Source: Holosporaceae bacterium
Lineage (GTDB): Bacteria; Pseudomonadota; Alphaproteobacteria; UBA3830
Reading direction: 5' to 3'
Assembly: GCA_031265715.1 (NCBI GenBank)
Contig: JAISCG010000101.1
Location: 1-11,894 of the forward strand
Length of the DNA: 11,894 nucleotides
Both the position numbers and the translations under genes were made by a program. Below the pieces are notes generated by a model that worked only from the letters and a program-made list of their open reading frames with translations, had not been told where the DNA came from and did no database searches. This document shows positions 7,351-11,894 of the stretch, in pieces. Within the stretch, counting starts at the first letter, position 1; the number at the start of each line of letters is the position of its first letter.

Positions 7351-7965
7351 ATGAGCAGAAAGATATTTTTGTTAACGATGATGCTCGCAGGAGCGTCGGC
7401 TGATGCAATGCAAATGTTTGAGCCTAAAACCTCTGATGCGTCCGATGCCTCGGAAATAGTTCCGGTGGCTGAAGAGGTTGGTGCAGAGAATAAGTGTTTG
7501 GGGGTTTTAAAGGCTCTCAAAAAGAACAGATCTGGTATACAGAGTGTACTCGAGCCTTTCCTGTATGAGGGTGGTGTGCCTCCGGTCTTGAATGAGGATG
7601 GTATGCCTCTGTTCTTCTGGTTTGATGACAGTGCTCTTAACCGCATTCGAGAACAAAGGAAAGGAAAGGGAAGGGAAAATAAAGTGAACAGAAAGGTATT
7701 TTTACTAACGATGATGCTCGCGGGAGCATCGGCTGATGCAACACCGGTGTTTGAGTCTACTTCTTCTGATATATTTGATCCGTCTGATGATCTGGCGACA
7801 GCTCTGGTGACCGGAGGGGGTGGTACAGGGGATAGGCATAGTATGGTGAGCTCCTCCCCTGAAGACGTCAGGCATGTAGTATTGAGAATCTTCATTGGTA
7901 ATGGTGAAAGATCTTTTCTTTTTCGGATTGTGGGGCGTCCGCTAGAGGGGCCTCAGACCCCTTGA
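7351..7965 (+). CDS. Fused tandem pair of small secreted proteins
   Basis: Family not recognised. The 204-residue frame is two paralogous genes joined head to tail. Unit 1 begins at the ATG at 7351 behind AAAGGAAGGG, with signal peptide MSRKIFLLTMMLAGASADA and a short acidic, Ser/Asp-rich mature part ending near FFWFDDSALNRI. Unit 2 begins at the GTG at 7684 in the same frame, with the nearly identical VNRKVFLLTMMLAGASADA and its own Ser/Asp-rich stretch (STSSDIFDPSDD). It ends at 7965 after a Gly-rich segment. The unit 2 leader (AAAGGAAAGGGAAGGGAAAATAAA) has no stop codon and is therefore read as the basic linker REQRKGKGRENK. The mature parts are not alike. Both a fused 204-residue protein and a separate 93-residue unit 2 product are possible. 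Secretion is inferred from the signal peptides; function is unknown. Confidence 0.55.
   Translation: MSRKIFLLTMMLAGASADAMQMFEPKTSDASDASEIVPVAEEVGAENKCLGVLKALKKNRSGIQSVLEPFLYEGGVPPVLNEDGMPLFFWFDDSALNRIREQRKGKGRENKVNRKVFLLTMMLAGASADATPVFESTSSDIFDPSDDLATALVTGGGGTGDRHSMVSSSPEDVRHVVLRIFIGNGERSFLFRIVGRPLEGPQTP
7653..7743 (+). repeat. Second leader and signal-peptide repeat inside gene
   Basis: This segment repeats the purine-rich leader and signal-peptide codons of 7332-7410. The shared block includes GATGATGCTCGC, then GGAGC.TCGGCTGATGCA. The copies differ mostly at synonymous positions (for example TTGTTAACG against TTACTAACG), so the signal peptide has been conserved since duplication. The GTG at 7684 with GGGAAGGG upstream is a usable internal start. 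Confidence 0.7.
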
Positions 7966-7998
7966 TTTGTTGTAAACTTTTGATGCGACAGTCTGTTT

Positions 7999-8023
7999 GT
8001 TCCCACTATTAAACGGTGGGAAC
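7999..8023 (+). terminator. GC-rich hairpin after the secreted gene pair
   Basis: GTTCCCAC (7999-8006) and GTGGGAAC (8016-8023) are perfect inverted repeats of eight bases with a nine-base loop, 34 bases after the stop at 7965. No T run follows (CGATATTT), so it is a weak intrinsic terminator or a structured 3' end rather than a classical one. Confidence 0.4.
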
Positions 8024-8034
8024 GATATTTCCGG

Positions 8035-8112
8035 CATGAGGTCGAAATCTTTTTCAAAAATTAGTTTATCTTAAAAACAAAATTGTGGTTGATAGACGAT
8101 TAATAACCGGTT
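8035..8112 (+). repeat. Direct repeat copy B (duplicated miaA 3' end)
   Basis: This copy has the codons HEVEIFFKN followed by TAG where true miaA has TAA, then the same downstream sequence (TTTATCTTAAAA, CAAAATTGTG, TTGATA) and AACCGGTT. No other miaA sequence lies upstream of it, so it is a fragment left by a duplication or integration event 798 bases from copy A. Confidence 0.8.
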
Positions 8113-8248
8113 GCCATATTTAAAAATAAAGGAAAGGAAGTAGAAACAAATCGCACCTGCATGTTACACAAATTGTAGCGGATCCTCTTCGACATTCATT
8201 CTGTTTGTCGCATCTTGCACAATAATGCAATCTTTTCCGGAAGAGCGC
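8113..8248 (+). other. Orphan third leader, otherwise empty stretch
   Basis: AAAAATAAAGGAAAGGAAGTAGAAAC (8123-8148) resembles the purine-rich leaders before 7351 and 7684 and follows repeat copy B just as the first leader follows copy A. It has no start codon or signal-peptide sequence after it. It appears to be the scar of a third unit whose coding part was lost. Nothing else was recognised up to the element at 8249. Confidence 0.35.
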
Positions 8249-8386
8249 CTTACCACCCGTTGGATCTTTTTTTTTGTTTGAAATTTCAGTAAATAGTGTT
8301 TGTGAAAACATTTTCTCGTCATTGCAAGAAGCGAAGCGACAAAGCAATTGAATTTCAAGCGAAAGAAAGATCCGACGGGTGGTAAG
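8249..8386 (+). mobile_element. MITE-like element with long terminal inverted repeats
   Basis: The left end CTTACCACCCGTTGGATCTTT (8249-8269) is the inverse of the right end (8366-8386) over 21 bases with one mismatch. The arms continue imperfectly for about 20 more bases to TTTGAAATTTCA (8277-8288) on the left, matching TGAATTTCAAGC (8349-8360) on the right. The interior holds CTCGTCATTGCAAGAAGCGA and GCGACAAAGCAATTG. The whole could fold into one long hairpin. There is no coding capacity, and no clear target-site duplication was seen. A truncated copy in the opposite orientation lies at 2752-2822, showing that it is a dispersed family. A structured regulatory RNA or repeat-protein target is an alternative to a non-autonomous transposon. 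Confidence 0.6.
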
Positions 8387-8404
8387 AATTTTAGTGCCGG
8401 AATC

Positions 8405-8451
8405 TGGTCAATTATGTTTTTTTAATGTATACTTCGTGGTCTTCGAGAAGG
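8405..8451 (+). promoter_or_regulatory. Candidate promoter and RBS of the MFS-trxB operon
   Basis: TGGTCA (8405-8410), 17 bases and TATACT (8428-8433) precede AGAAGG (8446-8451), which ends five bases before the ATG at 8457. The expected transcript start, near 8440, gives a very short leader. The promoter lies only 18 bases after the end of the hairpin element. Confidence 0.45.
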
Positions 8452-8456
8452 TTTAT

Positions 8457-9725
8457 ATGGGAAGTTTTGGAGAAAAAATAGCTCTCCTTATTTTAGGGAA
8501 AGATGAAAAAGCCTCCAGGCGAAGAATAACTTTCTTTTTACTGCTTCTCAACGTGCTCACCTCTGCCGCCGTGAGCATCTACATTCCGTGCCTGAAACAG
8601 ATGGCCGTTGATCTGAAAACCACCGGAGCCGTGATGCAAATGACCATAGTGGCTCATCTTGTGGGGGAATTTTTCGGACGGGCGCTCTGCGGGCCGATCA
8701 TAGAATACCACGGAAATCGCATGGTGATTCTTCCTTCGCTTCTTATCTCGATTATCGGGCATTTCGGATGCATGATCGCCGAATCTTCCCCCGCATTTAT
8801 GGTTGCGCGATTTATCCAGGCGATCGGTTCGAGCGTAATTTACATAGTTTCCCAAAATATAATAAACGAAACCTTTGATGAAAAAGAAAAAAACGGCGTT
8901 GTGGGGATTTTGGAGCTACACCAGCCGATCGCATGGATATTATCTCCGCTTGTCGGGTCGATTTTGGCGGAAATCAGCAGCTGGAGGGTATCTTTTCTTC
9001 TTCTGGCACTGGCGCAGATAACGGGTTTGCTCTTTTTTTGGAAATATCCGGCAGATAAACATATCAAGACCCTGAAAACTCTTTCGGTTTCAAGATTTGT
9101 GCGCCAATACGCCGACGTGCTGAAAAATTCCTCGTTTATGATTTACGCTCTGATTCCGGGACTGTTTTCCGGCGGATATATGATATTCGCCACCGGTTCC
9201 ACTTTCATCTGTCACGAATTTTTCGGAGACAGTTCCACCGGCGTTGCGATCTTCTCAATAATTCCGCTGTTTTTTTATATAATCGCCACGTTTGTTTACA
9301 AAGCGATTGTCGGCAAGTACGGTCTCGGCATATCTCGAAGAATCGGCACGGCCATATACAGCATTTTTGGAATATACATTATTTATATTGCAGTACATCA
9401 CTCCCCCTGGACCCCGGGCATGGTTTTGACTCTGATGTGCCTGCAATGCGCCGGCAGCGCGTTTCTCGTGCCGATATCCGTGCTCAAAGCTCTGCAATCT
9501 GCGCATAATTCAACCTGCGTCGGAGCGCTGACCGTGGTTATATTCCGCAACATCATTATGTCGATTTGTATCTCGGCGGTGGCAAAATTCAACAGCAGTA
9601 TTACAGCCGTGATGGCCTGCGTTTTCATAGCGGTTGCGACGGTCCTGGTGCTTATCACGATGCGAAAAATTATAAGAACCCGCGCCAACAGGAGACGTAA
9701 ACAACATGGAATTTCTCCCCGATAA
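8457..9725 (+). CDS. MFS exporter, Bcr/CflA-like (DHA1) family
   Basis: A 422-residue major facilitator protein with about twelve hydrophobic segments. The N-terminal half matches the drug/proton antiporter layout of Bcr/CflA: TSAAVSIYIPCLKQMAVDL in helix 1, motif A as GPIIEYHGNRM (79-89) after helix 2 with Glu83 where Asp is usual, and ARFIQAIGSSVIYIVSQNII in helix 4. Helix 5 has a Pro-rich IAWILSPLVGSILAE, followed by WRVSFLLLALA. The C-terminus is basic (RTRANRRRKQHG). The ATG at 8457 is chosen because of AGAAGG five bases before it; longer upstream in-frame starts would run into the repeat element. Substrate cannot be told from sequence; drugs or small metabolites are typical of the family. 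It overlaps the methyltransferase gene by 20 bases. Confidence 0.85.
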   Translation: MGSFGEKIALLILGKDEKASRRRITFFLLLLNVLTSAAVSIYIPCLKQMAVDLKTTGAVMQMTIVAHLVGEFFGRALCGPIIEYHGNRMVILPSLLISIIGHFGCMIAESSPAFMVARFIQAIGSSVIYIVSQNIINETFDEKEKNGVVGILELHQPIAWILSPLVGSILAEISSWRVSFLLLALAQITGLLFFWKYPADKHIKTLKTLSVSRFVRQYADVLKNSSFMIYALIPGLFSGGYMIFATGSTFICHEFFGDSSTGVAIFSIIPLFFYIIATFVYKAIVGKYGLGISRRIGTAIYSIFGIYIIYIAVHHSPWTPGMVLTLMCLQCAGSAFLVPISVLKALQSAHNSTCVGALTVVIFRNIIMSICISAVAKFNSSITAVMACVFIAVATVLVLITMRKIIRTRANRRRKQHGISPR

Positions 9726-10425
9726 TCTTACGAATGACAGTATCCTGAGCGGTCGGATAAAACTTTTGCAGCCGAAAGTCGGATATCGTGTAGCCGTTGA
9801 TCCTATTATTCTCGCGCATTTTATAAACATCAAACCGGAGGAGAAAATTCTCGACGTCGGGTGCGGCGTGGGAACCGTTTCACTGATTTTGAAATCAAAG
9901 GAAAAACTTGCGCAGATCACGGCCATCGACGTCGATGAAGAAATGTGCCGCATCTGCGTGCAAAATTCCCTGCTGAATTCCCTGGAGATTGAGGTCAAAA
10001 ATGTTGCGATAGAAAAGATTGACGACGATCCTTCGCTGCGAAACAGATTATTTGATCGGGTCGTAACAAATCCGCCGTTTTTAAAGCAAAAATCGTCGAG
10101 AATCTCCGAATCCAAAAAATTGGCGAACTTCGAAACGATAGATTTGTGCGATTGGATCGCTTTTTGCGTCAGTAAATTGAAAAATAACGGAATTTTATCG
10201 ATAATTCACCGGGCGTCCCGCCTGGATGATATCCTGCAGGCGCTCAAAGATATCGCCGGATCCGTCGTCATAATTCCGATTTTTCCGAAAAAAGGTCGTG
10301 ATGCGAATCGCGTGGTGGTGCAGGCCAAAAAATCCGGGAAATCCGAAGCAAAAATATGTTTCGGGATAGTTGCACATAACGACGATGGCAGTTATTCTGA
10401 GGACATGCGCGATATTTTATACTGA
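9706..10425 (+). CDS. TrmN6-like tRNA1(Val) adenine N6-methyltransferase
   Basis: Class I SAM-dependent methyltransferase of 239 residues. Motif I is LDVGCGVGTVSL (49-60), the acidic end of strand 2 is AIDVDEEM (73-80), and the catalytic N6-adenine motif is NPPF (122-125). The N-terminal LQPKVGYRVAVDPIILAHFI resembles the substrate-side region of the YfiC/TrmN6 group, which methylates A37 of tRNA-Val. Because NPPF also occurs in rRNA and protein-glutamine methyltransferases, the exact target is inferred. AGGAG at 9690-9694 serves as ribosome binding site, and the start lies inside the end of the MFS gene. trxB follows after 12 bases, so the three genes are one operon. Confidence 0.8.
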   Translation: MEFLPDNLTNDSILSGRIKLLQPKVGYRVAVDPIILAHFINIKPEEKILDVGCGVGTVSLILKSKEKLAQITAIDVDEEMCRICVQNSLLNSLEIEVKNVAIEKIDDDPSLRNRLFDRVVTNPPFLKQKSSRISESKKLANFETIDLCDWIAFCVSKLKNNGILSIIHRASRLDDILQALKDIAGSVVIIPIFPKKGRDANRVVVQAKKSGKSEAKICFGIVAHNDDGSYSEDMRDILY

Positions 10426-10437
10426 TCGGAGAAGAAA

Positions 10438-11352
10438 ATGACAGATGTTTTGGTGATCGGCAGCGGTCCTGCCGGATATACGGCGGCGATTTATGCGGCA
10501 AGAGCGGGGAGATCCGTGAAAATTATCACCGGTCCGCAGCAGGGCGGACAGTTGATGATCACGTCGTTCATAGAAAATTACCCGGGATTCGAGGATCCCG
10601 TGTCCGGGCCGGTTCTCATGGATCAAATGAGTCGGCAGGTGCAGAAAATGGGGGCGGAAACGGTGTGCGACGTCATCGAATCGGTCGATTTTTCCCGGAA
10701 ACCGTTTGTTTGCACCGGGGAATCCGGAACCGTATACGAAAGTAAAACCGTTATCGTTGCAACCGGAGCAAACGCAAAGTGGCTCGGCGTTCCAGGCGAG
10801 GAAAAATACCGGGGATCCGGAGTTTCGGCCTGCGCAACCTGCGACGGATTTTTTTTCCGCAAAAAAAAAGTCACCGTTATCGGAGGCGGAAATACAGCGG
10901 TGGAAGAGGCGATTTATCTGACGAATTTTGCCGAAAAAGTTACGCTGATACATCGACGGGACACTTTGCGCGCTGAAAAAGTAATGCAGAAACGACTTAC
11001 CGGTAACCCTAAAATCGAAATAATGTGGAATACCCGGGTGGTTGAAATAATCGGAAATGACAGTAAGGTTACGGAACTGCTTTTGGAAGATACGATCAAT
11101 CACGACAGAATGAAAAAACCGACGGACGGAGTTTTTGTGGCCATAGGACATCAACCGGCTGTGTCGGTTTTTGCAGATCAACTGAAAATCGACAACGACG
11201 GATACATTGTCACGACCGGCACGCACACATCTGTTTCCGGAGTTTTTGCAGCCGGAGACGTTCGCAATCCCGATTATCGGCAGGCCATAGTTTCCGCCGG
11301 ACAGGGATGTATGGCCGCCATGGATGCCGACCGATTTTTGTCGGCATATTGA
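10438..11352 (+). CDS. trxB: Thioredoxin reductase (NADPH)
   Basis: Flavoprotein that reduces thioredoxin with NADPH. All expected parts are present in 304 residues: FAD-binding GSGPAGYTAAIYAARAG (8-24), GGQLM, IENYPGF and VIVATGA. The redox-active disulfide is CATC (132-135). The NADPH site has GGGNTAVEEA (149-158) with HRRDTLRA (172-179), whose arginines recognise the 2'-phosphate of NADPH. The second FAD motif is VFAAGDV (269-275), followed by RQAIVSAGQG. GGAG at 10428-10431 lies six bases before the ATG. It is the last gene of the MFS operon; no convincing terminator was found between it and the IS remnant downstream. Confidence 0.97.
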   Translation: MTDVLVIGSGPAGYTAAIYAARAGRSVKIITGPQQGGQLMITSFIENYPGFEDPVSGPVLMDQMSRQVQKMGAETVCDVIESVDFSRKPFVCTGESGTVYESKTVIVATGANAKWLGVPGEEKYRGSGVSACATCDGFFFRKKKVTVIGGGNTAVEEAIYLTNFAEKVTLIHRRDTLRAEKVMQKRLTGNPKIEIMWNTRVVEIIGNDSKVTELLLEDTINHDRMKKPTDGVFVAIGHQPAVSVFADQLKIDNDGYIVTTGTHTSVSGVFAAGDVRNPDYRQAIVSAGQGCMAAMDADRFLSAY

Positions 11353-11442
11353 TCGAGTACCTAGGGTAATCGCATAAAGCGAGCTCTAAATCAAAGTGCG
11401 GGGTCGGCTGTTCCTCCGAAAAAACGGAAAAACTTTGCGAAG

Positions 11443-11605
11443 AGACCGAGGAAGATTTTGTGTAAAGAGCCGAAACGCCCACACTCAAGCAGCCCTTCCG
11501 GTCAGCTTTTCAGCGAACAGGATGAGACCGAGGAAGATTTTGTGTAAAGAGCGGAAACCCCCTACTCAAGCAGCTTTTCCGGTCAGCTTTTCAGCGAACA
11601 GGATC
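11443..11605 (+). repeat. Tandem duplication of an IS end, 82 + 81 bp
   Basis: Two adjacent copies (11443-11524 and 11525-11605) each begin AGACCGAGGAAGATTTTGTG and end TCAGCGAACAGGAT. On the minus strand each carries the last codons of the transposase (ILFAEKLTG, then KAA or RAA and TGA), followed by about 40 bases ending in CTCTTTACACAAAATCTTCC and TCGGTCT. The TTTACACAAAA core is reminiscent of IS256-family inverted repeats as I recall them. The unit is therefore the 3' terminus of the IS, present twice in a row. Confidence 0.75.
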
Positions 11606-11790
11606 GTCAGTTGCGAGTAAATTGTACCCCAATTCTGAACTTTTGTCGTCCACTTTTTTTCAAGCCTTCGAATTCCAAGAAAGTCGAACCCGTACAATTC
11701 TCGGATGTTGTCGGATATGCTGCGGGTGCTCATCCCGCAACCGTAGAGTGAGATAATCCGATCCTCAATGCCGAAAATATACCCATTCAT
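11566..11790 (-). pseudogene. IS256-family transposase, internally deleted remnant
   Basis: The 74 codons join two separated parts of a Mutator/IS256 transposase. IEDRIISLYGCGMSTRSISD, followed by NIRELYGFDF, matches the region before the catalytic domain (E..I..LYA.GMS.R.I...L.ELYG). It then jumps directly to LGIRRLEKKWTTKVQNWGTI, followed by YSQLTILFAEKL, which matches the extreme C-terminus (L.I..I.KKWT.P..NW...L.QL.I.F..RL). About 200 residues with the DDE catalytic residues are missing, as is the N-terminus: upstream in frame, stops appear within 40 bases. The fragment cannot transpose. It ends inside the second copy of the tandem repeat at 11525-11605. Family assignment is from motif memory. 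Confidence 0.7.
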
Positions 11791-11894
11791 GATGAGAAGT
11801 TGGATTTTTTGAGCAGATGGAAATTGTCATTAATTCTAGGGCGCATTTTTTCAGATATGGAGTGCCATGTGTTCCAAAAAAAAGCCATCACATC

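Noticed and set aside
7263..7895. Long open frame of about 210 codons on the minus strand opposite the secreted gene pair
   Set aside because: It lies wholly antisense to the pair, has no ribosome binding site or recognisable domain, and its internal repetition simply mirrors the duplication on the plus strand.
7946..7962. AGGGG...CCCCT hairpin at the end of the secreted gene pair as a terminator
   Set aside because: The five-base stem overlaps the last codons and is not followed by a T run; the eight-base stem at 7999-8023 is the better candidate.
8120..8358. Short minus-strand frames across the leader and hairpin element
   Set aside because: They fall on repeat DNA with inverted arms and have no homology, ribosome binding site or conserved start.
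10417..11226. Antisense open frame of about 270 codons opposite trxB
   Set aside because: trxB is unmistakable on the plus strand; the antisense product has no coherent features.
11443..11605. CRISPR-like array
   Set aside because: There are only two 82-base copies with no spacers, and they match a transposase 3' end.
11787..11894. Open frame of about 35 codons on the minus strand entering from the window edge
   Set aside because: It runs off the window and resembles nothing recognised; it overlaps the transposase remnant by only a few bases in another frame and is too short to call.

Overview
The window looks like a piece of an alphaproteobacterial chromosome, probably from a host-associated lineage (Rickettsiales/Holosporales-like). 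This is inferred from three things: the hflK-hflC-degP order followed by miaA, the protein sequences themselves, and the mixture of housekeeping operons with decaying insertion sequences, dispersed palindromic repeats and fast-evolving secreted proteins. No rRNA or tRNA gene was recognised, so the species cannot be named.

Layout. Positions 1-1062 hold the 3' part of lnt (apolipoprotein N-acyltransferase), which ends before the usual last membrane helix. Converging on it from the minus strand (2536 to 1059) is a signal-peptide-bearing protein with three internal repeats. Its reading frame is broken inside a run of eight C, so it is either a phase-variable gene or a young pseudogene; its promoter and ribosome binding site look intact. 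Positions 2599-2895 hold no gene but carry a truncated copy of a dispersed repeat.

Positions 2896-7266 form a tight, translationally coupled operon: hflK, hflC, a Deg/HtrA serine protease and miaA. HflK/HflC form a membrane complex that in other bacteria controls FtsH, and DegP handles misfolded envelope proteins, so three of the four genes concern envelope protein quality control; miaA modifies tRNA.

Positions 7237-8456 are a small accessory island. The last ten codons of miaA plus the following sequence occur twice (7237-7302 and 8035-8112). Between the copies lies a reading frame made of two fused paralogous secreted-protein genes; the second unit's purine-rich leader and signal peptide are now read through in frame. 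A third leader without a start codon follows the second repeat copy, and then a 138-bp hairpin-forming element (8249-8386) of the same family as the repeat at 2752-2822.

Positions 8457-11352 form a second operon: a Bcr/CflA-type MFS exporter, a TrmN6-like methyltransferase and trxB (thioredoxin reductase). Positions 11443-11790 are the wreck of an IS256-family element: its transposase has lost the catalytic core and its 3' end is tandemly duplicated.

The most interesting parts are the poly-C-interrupted secreted repeat protein and the miaA-flanking duplication with fused signal-peptide genes. Both suggest a genome that generates variation in small secreted proteins.
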